Shown: positions 27,735-36,951, numbered from the stretch's first letter. The stretch is DNA of 64,000 bases from Mesorhizobium sp. 1M-11 (GCF_001303895.1 NZ_LJSD01000037.1:345380-409379); one strand, 5' to 3'. Program-made: numbers and translations. Notes: generated from the letters alone by a model not told the origin.

Positions 27735-27753
27735 AATTTATCACTGATAAATT
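27735..27753. promoter_or_regulatory. Tet operator 2
   Basis: AATTTATCACTGATAAATT is a perfect 9-bp inverted repeat around a central C, matching the tet operator core TATCANTGATA. It ends 12 bp before the tetA ATG. Confidence 0.92.
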
Positions 27754-27765
27754 TTGGACAGGATC

Positions 27766-28944
27766 ATGAACCGCTCGATCGCCATTATTCTGGCCACGGT
27801 CGCCCTCACCGCAACCGGCATCGGACTCACCATGCCGGTCATTCCAGAGTTGCTGCGTGAAGTAGGCCACACCGGCGATCTCGGCTGGCGCTACGGGGCA
27901 TTCCTGGCGCTTTACGCATTGATGCAGTTCGTCTTCTCGCCCCTGCTCGGCGCGTTGTCAGACCGTTTCGGGCGCAGGCCTTTGCTGTTGATGTCGCTGG
28001 CGGGTGCCACAGTGGACTATCTGTTCATGACATTTGCCCCCACGCTCTGGCTGTTATTCATCGGCCGCGCGATAGCCGGTATCACTGGCGCCGTTTCGGC
28101 GGTCGCTTCGGCCTACATTGCCGACGTCACATCTGAAGATCAGCGCGCTCGACGGTTTGGACAACTGGGGGCGGCATTCGGCATCGGTTTCATCGCAGGC
28201 CCGGCAATCGGCGGTTTGCTCGGCGGTGTCTGGACACGCGCGCCATTCCTTGCCGCCGCGGCGTTGAATCTCGTCACCTTGCTGATTGCCCTGCTGGTTC
28301 TGAAGGAGCCAAAACGTCAGAACAGCGAAGCGACTGCCGTTTCCCTCAATCCCTTCGCTCCTTTGGGCTGGGCATTCGGCTTTCCATTGCTGCTGCCTTT
28401 GCTTGGCACGGCCATCCTGCTGACAATGGTCGGTGAAGTCGGCGGCACGATCTGGGTTGTCTACGTCGAAGACAAGTTCGCCTGGAACCCGCTGACAGTC
28501 GGCATTTCGCTGACCTTGTTCGGCCTGTTCCACGCCCTGGCGCAGGCATTTGTGGCCGGGCCCATCAGTGAGAGACTTGGCGAAAAGAAAGCGCTTGCCA
28601 TCGCCATCGCGGCCGACAGCACAGCCTATGTCCTGATCGGCCTGGCAACGCACGGCTGGATGGCCTTCGCACTTCTGCCGATGCTCTGTCTCGGCGGCAT
28701 CGGTGCACCGGCGCTACAGTCGATGATGACGGCGAAAGTGGACGAGAACAATCAAGGCCGGCTGCAAGGCGTGATTGCCGGTTTGACCAGTCTCGCCTCC
28801 ATCATCGCGCCGCTGGCGATTTCCACCACCTATTTCGCCACGCGCTCGACCTTCCCCGGATTGGTGTGGATCAGCGGTGCAGCCCTTTACCTTCTGTGTG
28901 TCCCGCTGCTGACCTTGAAGGGTAGCGCGCGGGTCGCCGCCTGA
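27766..28944 (+). CDS. tetA: TetA-type MFS tetracycline efflux transporter
   Basis: 392 aa with 12 spans. Hallmarks of the TetA drug/proton antiporters are TGIGLTMPVIPELLREV in span 1, motif A GALSDRFGRRPLLL, GAVSAVASAYIADVT and the exporter motif IAGPAIGGLLGG. I chose ATG 27766, which aligns with TetA starts; a TTG at 27754 is possible. Repressor and operators are all canonical, so expression should be tetracycline-inducible. In Agrobacterium a chromosomal tetA/tetR pair of this kind is known. The real substrate could also be a natural polyketide. Confidence 0.93.
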   Translation: MNRSIAIILATVALTATGIGLTMPVIPELLREVGHTGDLGWRYGAFLALYALMQFVFSPLLGALSDRFGRRPLLLMSLAGATVDYLFMTFAPTLWLLFIGRAIAGITGAVSAVASAYIADVTSEDQRARRFGQLGAAFGIGFIAGPAIGGLLGGVWTRAPFLAAAALNLVTLLIALLVLKEPKRQNSEATAVSLNPFAPLGWAFGFPLLLPLLGTAILLTMVGEVGGTIWVVYVEDKFAWNPLTVGISLTLFGLFHALAQAFVAGPISERLGEKKALAIAIAADSTAYVLIGLATHGWMAFALLPMLCLGGIGAPALQSMMTAKVDENNQGRLQGVIAGLTSLASIIAPLAISTTYFATRSTFPGLVWISGAALYLLCVPLLTLKGSARVAA

Positions 28945-28977
28945 GTGGCGATCCGCGCTTGCAAATCAATCAGCAAT

Positions 28978-29130
28978 CTACCGGTTCCGCCCACGACGTG
29001 CCGGCCCACGGCCAAGTCTGAATGGCCGGACCTGCCTTTCGTGGCGCTCCGAGGCGCGCTTGGCCGACACTGACGGAATGCCCCAATAGTTGCGATAGAT
29101 ATCTTTAAACAGGTAGTCGATCGGATGCAT
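28978..29130 (-). CDS. Unannotated 50-codon gene divergent from the LacI regulator
   Basis: A small frame of 50 codons, MHPIDYLFKDIYRNYWGIPS then a Ser/Arg-rich tail ending RRGRNR. GAGG lies 5 nt before the ATG (a well-spaced Shine-Dalgarno), and codon use looks like the neighbours. The N-terminal half is aromatic (three Tyr, one Trp, one Phe) and the C-terminal half strongly basic. No family recognised. It faces the LacI gene across three TGGATCGATYCA operators, so it is a likely target. It may instead be a leader of something outside view; no further gene follows in that direction except the convergent tetA. Confidence 0.55.
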   Translation of the reverse strand: MHPIDYLFKDIYRNYWGIPSVSAKRASERHERQVRPFRLGRGPARRGRNR

Positions 29131-29166
29131 GATTGCCTCACCTTCTCGATTTGGTTTGCATCATGA

Positions 29167-29180
29167 TTGAATCGATCCAA
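29167..29180. promoter_or_regulatory. LacI-family operator, site 1
   Basis: TTGAATCGATCCAA, a palindrome with central CG, as typical for LacI family operators. It lies 37 bp upstream of the start of the 50-codon gene. Confidence 0.75.
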
Positions 29181-29198
29181 GATCGAGATAAAAAAATT

Positions 29199-29212
29199 TT
29201 GGATCGATTCAA
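29199..29212. promoter_or_regulatory. LacI-family operator, site 2
   Basis: TTGGATCGATTCAA, the mirror of site 1 (same sequence on the other strand). Centre-to-centre distance to site 1 is 32 bp, about three helical turns. Confidence 0.78.
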
Positions 29213-29249
29213 ATCCTCATCCCTCAACCGCACGAAGTCAAGGCAAATA

Positions 29250-29261
29250 TGGATCGATCCA
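29250..29261. promoter_or_regulatory. LacI-family operator, site 3
   Basis: TGGATCGATCCA, a perfect 12-bp palindrome. It is 50 bp from site 2 and about 93 bp upstream of the LacI start codon. Confidence 0.75.
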
Positions 29262-29353
29262 ACAATTGTGATACAAGGTCAGTTGCCTGTGATCATCAGG
29301 CCGTTGGAAGACACTCGGACCTTCGCTGCGTCCGTCAATGAGAAGGATGGCTG

Positions 29354-30430
29354 ATGGCAAGACGGGCAACTGCGATCAAACCGGTCAGATTGGCGGATGT
29401 CGCCAAGGCTGCGGGCGTCTCGCACGGAACCGCCTCGAATGTTTTCAGCCACCCCGAGATCGTGCGTGAGGAGGTGCGCGAACGCGTCAAGGCGGCCGCG
29501 GACGCCTTGGGTTATGCCGGCCCCGACCCCAAGGGGCGACTGCTGCGCGCCGGCAAGGTCAATGCCATTGGCGTCGCCACGGCAGAACCCCTCTCCTATT
29601 TCTTCGACGATCCTTTCGCCCGTGTGGTCATGTCAGGCATTTCGGAGATTTGCGACGCCACGGGTGCCGGCCTGTCGCTGGTATCGGCGATCAATGGCGA
29701 ACATCTCGCCTGGAACATCCAGAGCGCACTGGTCGACGGCTTCATCGTCTTCTGCGTGGAAGGCAACTGGCAGCCGGTATACCTGACACGAGAACGAAAA
29801 CTCCCCTTCGTGGTACTCGACTTCGGTTACGATGAAGGCGCCCTTTCGGCCATCGGCATCGACAACAAGGCCGGCGCGAGGCTGGCAGCGGACCACCTTC
29901 TGGCATTCGGGCATCGCCGTTTCGGCGTTCTGGCGCTGAATTTTGATGAAGGAAGCAGCGGGCCTATGACCGCCTTGCGCGCGGAAGGCGCCACCTATTC
30001 CGGTACGCGCGACCGCCTCTACGGCTATCTGGAGACGCTCGCCGAGGCCGGGATCGATGCAGCCGGCGTTCCGATCTACGAAACCGGCAACGATGTACCC
30101 ACTGTTCATGCCAGTCTCGACTACATGTTCAGCCTGCCCGAGCCGCCGACGGCGCTGCTCGCCATGTCCGACCGCATTGCCATGATCGCGATCGACTGGC
30201 TGAAGGAACGCGGCATGTCGGTGCCCGGCGATGTCTCCATCGTCGGTTTCGACGGCGTGCCGGAAGCCGCATGGTGCAAGCCGCCACTGACCACCATCGC
30301 GCAGCCGATGCGGGAAATGGGCCGCCGCGCGGCCCACGCTATCCTCGACCCTGGTCAGGCCGAACGGCGGCAGGAAATGCCGATCGAACTGGTCGTGCGT
30401 GAATCGGCAGGTCCCGTCAGCGCACGCTGA
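29354..30430 (+). CDS. LacI family transcriptional regulator
   Basis: 358 aa. The N-terminal helix-turn-helix (LADVAKAAGVSHGTASNVFS, about 13-32) plus hinge helix is followed by a periplasmic-binding-like domain with GFIVFCVEGNWQ and MSDRIAMIAIDWLKERGMSVPGD-type effector lobes. The ATG has GAAGGATGG upstream. Sugar-binding residues cannot be assigned. Three matching operators sit in its own upstream region, so it is most likely autoregulated and controls the divergent small gene. Its 3' end overlaps the convergent opgC-like gene by 14 bp. Confidence 0.93.
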   Translation: MARRATAIKPVRLADVAKAAGVSHGTASNVFSHPEIVREEVRERVKAAADALGYAGPDPKGRLLRAGKVNAIGVATAEPLSYFFDDPFARVVMSGISEICDATGAGLSLVSAINGEHLAWNIQSALVDGFIVFCVEGNWQPVYLTRERKLPFVVLDFGYDEGALSAIGIDNKAGARLAADHLLAFGHRRFGVLALNFDEGSSGPMTALRAEGATYSGTRDRLYGYLETLAEAGIDAAGVPIYETGNDVPTVHASLDYMFSLPEPPTALLAMSDRIAMIAIDWLKERGMSVPGDVSIVGFDGVPEAAWCKPPLTTIAQPMREMGRRAAHAILDPGQAERRQEMPIELVVRESAGPVSAR

Positions 30431-31574
30431 CCAGCTGTCCAGCAAAACCTCGGCTCTGCTGTGACGCCTTTGCTTGGCTCGTCCATCCGAGTCGTGACAG
30501 CCATTCCAGATAGTAGGCGAATGCGAATTGTGCCGCGATGCCGGTGGCGACGAGCATGGCGTCATAGGAAAAACCGCCGGGCCGCACGAGTTTCAACACC
30601 TGCGCCACAATGGCGAGAATCGTACCGACGATGAACACCGGCAGCGAACGCTTGCCGAGAATGGCAAGCGGATGATCGAGCGGCTTGCGGAAGAAGGCCG
30701 AGACCGCCGGCAGAGCCACGATCAGGTAGGCAACGGAAAGCACGTGCAGCAGCCGGGACAGCGACAGGAAGGTCTTGTCGAAACCAGCCAGAACCGCCGG
30801 CAAGCCAAACCAGGTATCCTGGCCCCACCAAGGGCCACGAACCCAGACCAGGGCGATCAGCGCATAGACAGCCGCAGAACCCAGCAGCCAGCCATTGACC
30901 GGGATGCTGCCACCACGGCGCACATGTAACGTGCCGACAACCCCGATGGTGAACAGGAACTGCCACGACAGCGGATTGAGGAACCAGAACCCTTGTTCGG
31001 GATAGTTCAGCGGCGCGACCTGATAGAGGCCGGCCCAAAGCCACACCACGCCGGAAACCACCAGGGTCGGAAACGGCCAGCGTCCGCCAAAAAACAGAAG
31101 CGCAGGCGCCGCCAGAAGCAACACTGCATAAAGCGGCAGAATGTTGTTGTAGCCGATCTGGTGGCCAAGCGTCGCGATCCCGAGCAGCACCTCGGGCGTG
31201 CGTTCGATCAGCGGACCGATGTTGATTTGCGTCAGGAAGTCGGGTCGCTTGGCCAACAGGGCAGCCGCGCAGAAGATGGCAACCGAGGCCATGGTCGTAA
31301 CGATGTGGGAGGCATACAGAACACCGGCGCGGCGCCACATCTTGAGCGTCGCCAGCAACCGGTCCCCAGGCTGGAACTTGCGGCCATAGGCAAGCGCGAC
31401 GGCAATGCCCGAAATCAGCACGAAAGCTTCGGCTGCGTCTGAAAAGCCGAAATTCTTGTAGGTGAAGAGTTCGAACACGGTGCCCGGCACATGATCGATG
31501 AAAATCATCAAAAGAGCGAGCGCACGCAGAACATCGATGCGGGTATCTCGTTCGGATGAGAGCGGCGTGGTCAT
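30417..31574 (-). CDS. OpgC-like acyltransferase membrane protein
   Basis: 385 aa with about ten membrane segments. The start RDTRIDVLRALALLMIFIDH and PGTVFELFTYKNFGFSDAAEAF match the OpgC family, which adds succinyl groups to osmoregulated periplasmic glucans in related bacteria. The ATG at 31574 has GGAG 8 nt upstream; the frame runs on to 31631. It overlaps the LacI gene 3' end by 14 bp. No glucan synthase is in the window. Function is by family only. Confidence 0.87.
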   Translation of the reverse strand: MTTPLSSERDTRIDVLRALALLMIFIDHVPGTVFELFTYKNFGFSDAAEAFVLISGIAVALAYGRKFQPGDRLLATLKMWRRAGVLYASHIVTTMASVAIFCAAALLAKRPDFLTQINIGPLIERTPEVLLGIATLGHQIGYNNILPLYAVLLLAAPALLFFGGRWPFPTLVVSGVVWLWAGLYQVAPLNYPEQGFWFLNPLSWQFLFTIGVVGTLHVRRGGSIPVNGWLLGSAAVYALIALVWVRGPWWGQDTWFGLPAVLAGFDKTFLSLSRLLHVLSVAYLIVALPAVSAFFRKPLDHPLAILGKRSLPVFIVGTILAIVAQVLKLVRPGGFSYDAMLVATGIAAQFAFAYYLEWLSRLGWTSQAKASQQSRGFAGQLVSVR

Positions 31575-31692
31575 GATTAGGACTCCGCAACGGTTCATAC
31601 TGTGAGCGGTTCGATCCTCGCCTCCCGTCACGGAACCGCTGGATATTCCATATCAGTGCGAAAGCGACCAAAAACAGAGCAGGCTCAATCAC

Positions 31693-31710
31693 TTTTGGGA
31701 CGACCCAAAA
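31693..31710. promoter_or_regulatory. Inverted repeat before the alpha/beta hydrolase gene
   Basis: TTTTGGG-ACGA-CCCAAAA, a perfect 7-bp repeat in the divergent gap between opgC and the hydrolase gene. It could be an operator; no adjacent regulator is obvious. Confidence 0.4.
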
Positions 31711-31744
31711 ATGTTTCGTTTTGAAGCCGGCAAAAAGAGATAAA

Positions 31745-32437
31745 ATGTTTGAAAAACAAATGGCTGGAACAGATAGCCGACAAAATGCCCAAATGGCGGC
31801 ATTACGCCGCGACCTATCCTTCTCGTATCGCCTCCATGTCCCGCACGGCGCCAATTGCGACACGCTGATATTGCTCCATGGTTCCGCCGCGGACGAGACA
31901 ACGCTGATGCCTTTGGCGATGTCGATCGCCCCGCGAGCAAGGCTGGTCGCGGTGCGCGGCCGCATCGTCCAGGATGGCGATCTGCGCTGGTTCAGGCGGA
32001 TCACGCCGACACGGTTCGATCAGGCCAGCATCCGTGAGGAAGCAACTGCCTTTGCGCATTTCGTCGGTGAGCTGACGGCGCTTCACGACCTTGAACCGGC
32101 GCGTATCGTCTTCATCGGCTATTCGAACGGCGCCAATCTGGTTTCCAGCACGATGCTGCTGCACCCTGGTCCCATTGAACGCGCAGTGCTGTTGCGCGCC
32201 ATGCCGGTTCTGGATCAAGTGCCCGCCGCCGACTTATCGGATGCGCAGATCCTGATGATTGCCGGCGCCAATGACGTCACCTATTTTCCGTTTGCGCCGC
32301 CTCTCGTTGCGTTGCTGCGAGGACATGGTGCGCGTATCGACGCCCATACCGTCGCCGCGGGCCATGAATTCGGCGCAGTGGACGGCGATATCATTGGAAA
32401 GTGGCTGAGTGGACTGCGATCGGCCACTCAAACTTGA
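31745..32437 (+). CDS. Alpha/beta hydrolase (carboxylesterase/phospholipase-like)
   Basis: About 230 aa, soluble. Catalytic triad candidates are Ser in GYSNGAN (nucleophile elbow GxSxG), Asp in GANDVTYFP and His in AAGHEFGAVD. The oxyanion region is LILLHGSAADE. It resembles the YpfH/serine esterase group. Start uncertain: ATG 31745 has AAGAGA upstream; a TTG at 31721 is in frame. The next gene (RDD) begins 77 bp downstream. Substrate unknown. Confidence 0.85.
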   Translation: MFEKQMAGTDSRQNAQMAALRRDLSFSYRLHVPHGANCDTLILLHGSAADETTLMPLAMSIAPRARLVAVRGRIVQDGDLRWFRRITPTRFDQASIREEATAFAHFVGELTALHDLEPARIVFIGYSNGANLVSSTMLLHPGPIERAVLLRAMPVLDQVPAADLSDAQILMIAGANDVTYFPFAPPLVALLRGHGARIDAHTVAAGHEFGAVDGDIIGKWLSGLRSATQT

Positions 32438-32514
32438 ACCGAAGCGGCCATTACACCATTTGATGAGTAAGAGCGGCAGCCGCCGGCCAACGACAAGGAT
32501 GAGAAGGAAAGGAT

Positions 32515-32985
32515 ATGAACGCGCGCGTTCTTGACGGTGAGATCATCACTTCCAGGCTGGACGATGTCCGCGCCTATGATGGCGTGCGCACGCGCCGTGT
32601 CTTTGCCTGCATCATCGACTACCTCGTGGTCGGCTTGCTCACCATCCCCTTTGCCATCCTGGTGTTCCTGCTCGGCATCATCACACTGGGCCTGGGCTGG
32701 ATGCTGTTTTCGGTCCTGGTGCCAGCAGTCGCCGTGATCTACATCTGGAATACGTTGGGTGGCCGCGATCAGGCCACGCTCGGTATGAAAGCGATGGGCA
32801 TTCGCCTGGACAGGCTGGATGGCGCGCCGATCGACGGCATGACCGCGGTCGTGCATTCCGTGCTGTTCTGGGCCGCCAATGTGATTCTCACTCCCTTGGT
32901 GCTTCTGGTTACGCTGTTTTCCGACCGCAAGCGCACACTGCACGACTTGCTGCTTGGCACAGTCGTCAGCCGCACCGACCGCTGA
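32515..32985 (+). CDS. RDD family membrane protein
   Basis: 156 aa with three hydrophobic segments and the RDD-domain landmarks RRVFACIIDYLVV, GGRDQATLGMKAMGIRL and RKRTLHDLLLGTVVSR. The function of RDD proteins is largely unknown (some are ion transporters). GAAGGAAAGG precedes the ATG. It is followed by bpt at 136 bp, a neighbourhood seen in other Rhizobiales (recalled). GGCAGGAC / GTCCTGCC at 32986-33012 is a possible weak hairpin between them. Confidence 0.9.
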   Translation: MNARVLDGEIITSRLDDVRAYDGVRTRRVFACIIDYLVVGLLTIPFAILVFLLGIITLGLGWMLFSVLVPAVAVIYIWNTLGGRDQATLGMKAMGIRLDRLDGAPIDGMTAVVHSVLFWAANVILTPLVLLVTLFSDRKRTLHDLLLGTVVSRTDR

Positions 32986-33121
32986 GGCAGGACTTGTCCA
33001 CACTGTCCTGCCCAACCATCGAATATATGGGCCAGAAGGCCGTTCGGCACGATTATCCTGTTGAATTTTTTGGCGCGCGCGCCAAGCTAGGGTAATTCGT
33101 GGGAGCATTTTTCGACGCGCG

Positions 33122-33871
33122 ATGACGCAGCATCCTACCCAGTCTCCGCAATTCTTCCTGACCGCGCCCTCGCCATGCCCGTATCTCGAAGGTCAGTTCG
33201 AGCGGAAAGTGTTCACCCATCTGGTCGGTGACAAAGCCTCGGAGATGAACGACCTTCTGACCCAGGGAGGCTTTCGCCGGTCGCAGAACATCGCCTATCG
33301 CCCGGCTTGCGAGAACTGCCGGGCCTGTGTTTCGGTGCGTATCCTTGCGCAGGAGTTCGAACCCAGCCGCAACATGCGCCGCGTCGAACAGCATAATGCC
33401 GATCTCGTTGGCGTCATGCACGACGCCGAACCGTCGACCGAGCAATATTCACTTTTCCGCGCCTATCTCGATGCCCGCCACCGCAAGGGCGGCATGTCGG
33501 ACATGACGGTGCTCGACTACGCCATGATGGTCGAAGACACCCATGTCGACACCAAGATCATCGAATATCGACGGCGCGGACCGGATACCTTCATCACCGG
33601 CAAGGGTCAGGGCGCACTGGTGGCAGTGGCGCTGACCGACAAGATGGCCGACGGTTTGTCGATGGTCTATTCCTACTTCGACCCTGACCTGGATGAGCGC
33701 TCGCTGGGAACCTTCATGATCCTCGACCATATCCAGCGCGCCAAGGCGATGGGCTTGCCCCATGTCTATCTCGGCTATTGGGTCAACGGCTCGCGCAAGA
33801 TGAATTATAAGATGCGTTTCATGCCGCAAGAGCATCTCGGTCCGAAGGGCTGGGAACGCTTTGGCGGCTGA
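33122..33871 (+). CDS. bpt: Aspartate/glutamate leucyltransferase (Bpt)
   Basis: 249 aa, cytosolic. Transfers leucine from Leu-tRNA to N-terminal Asp or Glu, feeding the N-degron/ClpS pathway. The N-terminal [16 protein letters not shown] and the Cys cluster [16 protein letters not shown] are diagnostic of the bacterial ATE1-like family, and the C-terminal acyltransferase core [21 protein letters not shown] is intact. ATG at 33122 after a purine-poor leader. Single gene downstream of the RDD protein. Confidence 0.94.
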   Translation: MTQHPTQSPQFFLTAPSPCPYLEGQFERKVFTHLVGDKASEMNDLLTQGGFRRSQNIAYRPACENCRACVSVRILAQEFEPSRNMRRVEQHNADLVGVMHDAEPSTEQYSLFRAYLDARHRKGGMSDMTVLDYAMMVEDTHVDTKIIEYRRRGPDTFITGKGQGALVAVALTDKMADGLSMVYSYFDPDLDERSLGTFMILDHIQRAKAMGLPHVYLGYWVNGSRKMNYKMRFMPQEHLGPKGWERFGG

Positions 33872-34045
33872 GCGTGATCCCGAAGGTCAGCGAAGAAGAA
33901 GTTGCAGACTTTTCGGAGCCAGGTCACGCGATAAGACAAGAGAGAAGCGGAATGCCGAGCCATCGCATTCCGCTCTGAACAATCGGCCCGTCCAGCCTTT
34001 CCGAGGCTCCTAACGCTGCCGTTGCTTTGAGGCGGGGGGCTGCAC

Positions 34046-34942
34046 GTGACTGTTTCTCACGACCATTCCAAGGGTCTGCTGGTTGCCGCGGTCGGCGGCA
34101 TGGCGCTGACGGTGGACATCCCGCTGATCCGCCTTGCCGACGGCGCCCCCTGGACGATCCTGATGCTGCGCAGCGGCACCACGCTGCTTGCCGGCCTGAT
34201 CGTGTGGGCCGTGTGGCGCTGGTGGACGCCAAGCGCGCCAAAGTTGATCCCCGGCCGCGCTGGCCTTGCCGTAGCCACACTCTATGGCCTTGGCTCGATC
34301 GCCTTCATCACCGCAGTCTTCAACACCACAACAGCCAACCTCGTCTTCATCCTCGCCTTCAACACCATGTTCGCGGCGCTGTTGTCTTGGCTGTTCCTTC
34401 GTGAACGCCCGCGCCCGGCCACGTTTGCAGCCATGGCGGCGATGATCGTCGGTGTCGGCATCATCGTCGGCGGCTCGATCGGCTCCGGCCACCTGTTCGG
34501 CGATCTGCTCGCCGCCACGTCGGCGTTCTGCATCGCTTCCGCCATCACGATTTCACGTCGTAGCGGCAAGGATATGGGCTTTCCAGCCTTGATCGGCGTG
34601 GTCCTGCCCTTCCTGGTGGCGACCTACATGGTCTGGAACACCGGGTTCCAGGTCAATGCGCCATGGTGGATCCTGTTCAACGGCGGCGTTGTCATTCCGA
34701 TCTCGTTCTTCTGCCTGGCAACCGCCCCAAAATACATCTCGGCCCCGGAAGCGGCGATGTTCTATCTCTTGGAAACAGTACTGGCGCCGGTGTGGGTCTG
34801 GCTGGTGTTCAACGAGGTGCCGTCACGCGACACGCTGATCGGGGGCGCGATCCTGATCATTGCACTGATTGCGCATTCGCTTTGGCAATTGCGCCTTGGC
34901 CGCCAGCGCCGCGCGGCACTGGCCGTGCGTCACCCGGCCTGA
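34046..34942 (+). CDS. DMT superfamily (EamA) transporter
   Basis: 298 aa with ten predicted spans as two EamA repeats (about 10-140 and 150-285). Signature segments are TTANLVFILAFNTMFAALLSWLFLRE and PEAAMFYLLETVLAPVWVWLVFNE, typical of drug/metabolite exporters. GTG start at 34046. Convergent with the AI-2E-type gene, overlapping it by 13 bp. Substrate not predictable. Confidence 0.9.
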   Translation: MTVSHDHSKGLLVAAVGGMALTVDIPLIRLADGAPWTILMLRSGTTLLAGLIVWAVWRWWTPSAPKLIPGRAGLAVATLYGLGSIAFITAVFNTTTANLVFILAFNTMFAALLSWLFLRERPRPATFAAMAAMIVGVGIIVGGSIGSGHLFGDLLAATSAFCIASAITISRRSGKDMGFPALIGVVLPFLVATYMVWNTGFQVNAPWWILFNGGVVIPISFFCLATAPKYISAPEAAMFYLLETVLAPVWVWLVFNEVPSRDTLIGGAILIIALIAHSLWQLRLGRQRRAALAVRHPA

Positions 34943-36189
34943 ACCTTCCTCGCTTCCAGAACGACTGGCTCCGCCGCGACCGATGCGTTTGCTTCCGGTT
35001 CGGCGGACGGTGTCTCTGCCGGCAGGTTGTCGACCACCTCCACCTCATGCAGCCATTCGCGCCAGATGGCGACAAGCAGCGCCATCAATACAGGGCCGAT
35101 GAACAGACCCAGGAAGCCCATGGTTTTCACGCCGCCGATCAGGCCGAAGAAGGTCGGCAGGAACGGTAGCTTGATGGGTCCGCCCACCAGCTTGGGACGG
35201 ATCGTCTTGTCCACGATGAAGAGTTCCACCGAACCCCAGACAAACAGTGCCACGCCCGCCACAGTCGAGCCGGAACCGATCAGATAGAGCGACACCAGCG
35301 TAAACGAGAGCGGGGCACCGCCGGGGATCAGTGCCATCACCCCCGTCAGCGCACCCAGTGTCACCGGTGACGGTACGCCGGCCAGCCAGTAGGCGATGCC
35401 CAGCACCACGCCTTCGCCAATGGCGATGACGGTCTGGCCGGTGACGGTCGAAGATATGGTTGCCGGCACCACGCGCGAGATGCGTTCCCACCGCACCGGC
35501 AGGATGCGCTCTCCCAGCGTATCGACCTGACGCGCAAAGCTTTCGCCATCGCGATAGGCGAAGAACAACGCAATCAGCATGAACAGGAGTGTCAGCAGCA
35601 GAGAAAACGCGCTGCCTCCAGCGACAAGCGCGGTCTGGTAGATTGAACGGATGTTGGCACCGCTTACCAGTTGGATCAGTTGGCCGATACCGCCGGGATG
35701 GCCGATGTTCTTCGTCCACTGCTCATTCAGCCACTCCCCAATCACAGGCAGGCTGGCGATCCATTGTGGCGTCGGAGCACCGTGGCGATTGGTTCCGACC
35801 GCCCAGGTTATCCATTCGCGCACTTCATTGATCACATAGGTTCCAGCCAACGAGATCGGGATTACCAGGAAAGCGAGGATAAGCAGCAACGCGATCGTCG
35901 CGGCAATGGTACGGTTACCGTTGACCGCGGCGAGCAGACGTCGGTAGAGCGGCCAACTGGCGAAGGCAATGACGAGTGCCGCCAGAACCGGGACCAGAAA
36001 CCCATAGAAAAAATAGACACCGGCGGCAGCCACCAGGACGAGAAGCCAGCGCGCGGCCGACAGCGGCGGAATAACGGCGGCCCGCATCGGCGCAGGCACA
36101 CCGAAGAGGCGCGGCTCCTTTGGTCTCGTCTGCGATGTTTTCAAACAGATACCCCGAATCGACAACGGCGCAGCAAAGACCCACGCCAT
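34930..36189 (-). CDS. AI-2E/PerM family transporter
   Basis: About 385-419 aa with eight predicted membrane spans, a large extracytoplasmic loop and a Glu/Ala-rich C-terminal tail. Family features include the GVYFFYGFLVPVLAALVIAF start, EWITWAVG and GALTGVMALIPGGAPLSFT. Start uncertain: ATG 36189 has no ribosome site; TTG 36144 or ATG 36087 are alternatives. The TetR gene upstream is codirectional (96-bp gap) and may control it. The family is named for one member's autoinducer export; real substrates vary. Confidence 0.86.
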   Translation of the reverse strand: MAWVFAAPLSIRGICLKTSQTRPKEPRLFGVPAPMRAAVIPPLSAARWLLVLVAAAGVYFFYGFLVPVLAALVIAFASWPLYRRLLAAVNGNRTIAATIALLLILAFLVIPISLAGTYVINEVREWITWAVGTNRHGAPTPQWIASLPVIGEWLNEQWTKNIGHPGGIGQLIQLVSGANIRSIYQTALVAGGSAFSLLLTLLFMLIALFFAYRDGESFARQVDTLGERILPVRWERISRVVPATISSTVTGQTVIAIGEGVVLGIAYWLAGVPSPVTLGALTGVMALIPGGAPLSFTLVSLYLIGSGSTVAGVALFVWGSVELFIVDKTIRPKLVGGPIKLPFLPTFFGLIGGVKTMGFLGLFIGPVLMALLVAIWREWLHEVEVVDNLPAETPSAEPEANASVAAEPVVLEARKVQAG

Positions 36190-36285
36190 TCGTCATTATG
36201 CCGAACGATAGTGCAGCAATCGTGACCATAAGCCAATTGCAGGCGAATTCCTGCCAGCCATCGCCGTCACGGGCAAGAGAAAGGT

Positions 36286-36951
36286 TCAGGCAGTCTTGCC
36301 GGTCGGTCGCAGCATGGCAACCATCACGGTGCGGACGATCGTCTCCAGCTTCTCCAATTCAATGCCGTTTGCAGGCAAATCGTTGTTGGCGATTCCCTGA
36401 ATGATCGCCATCAGCGCCGGCACCAGCGTTTCGAGGTCGAACAGCGGATCGATTTCGCCGCGGCCGAGGGCCGCACCCAGATAGTTGAGGAAGATGCCGC
36501 GCACCTCGGCGAGATGGTTGCAATAGATCGCGCGCACGCTCTCGCTGCGCGTCGCCTCGGCGTGAAATTGCGCGATCAACGCAGAAGCGTCCGTTTCATG
36601 CACAAAACGGATATGGGTCATCGAGCCAAAAACCATGCCCTCGATGACATCGCGCTTCGTCAGCATTTCCGCGAGTTTCTCTTCGTCATCGCGTCGCGCG
36701 GCCGCGCAGATTTCCTCGATGATCGCTTCCTTGGAAACGAAATAGCGATAAAGCGCACCGGGACTCATGCTGGCCTCGGCGCAGATCTGCTGCATCGACG
36801 CACCTTGAAACCCTTCCCGGGCGAAACAAGTCTTGGCGGCATCGAGGACACGCTGCACCTGAAGCTCGCGGCGCTGGGCGCGTGACAGCGTCCGTCCCTC
36901 GTCGATCTCGGCCTCCAGCAGAATCTCGATATTGCCAAGCGCGGTTTTCAT
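36286..36951 (-). CDS. TetR/AcrR family regulator
   Basis: 221 aa. N-terminal helix-turn-helix (MQQICAEASMSPGALYRYFVSKEAIIEEI, about 45-75) and a divergent helical ligand domain. ATG 36951 begins the conserved part; the frame extends to 37011 through the operator repeats, so the longer start is rejected. Two GCGARYGATCATTCTC repeats lie just upstream. The downstream AI-2E-type transporter is a possible target. Ligand unknown. Confidence 0.9.
   Translation of the reverse strand: MKTALGNIEILLEAEIDEGRTLSRAQRRELQVQRVLDAAKTCFAREGFQGASMQQICAEASMSPGALYRYFVSKEAIIEEICAAARRDDEEKLAEMLTKRDVIEGMVFGSMTHIRFVHETDASALIAQFHAEATRSESVRAIYCNHLAEVRGIFLNYLGAALGRGEIDPLFDLETLVPALMAIIQGIANNDLPANGIELEKLETIVRTVMVAMLRPTGKTA

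Noticed and set aside
28887..29180. A 97-codon frame on the - strand overlapping the 50-codon gene
   Set aside because: It lacks a ribosome site and runs through the LacI operator and into the tetA 3' end. The other frame at 28978-29130 has a well-spaced ribosome site and better composition.
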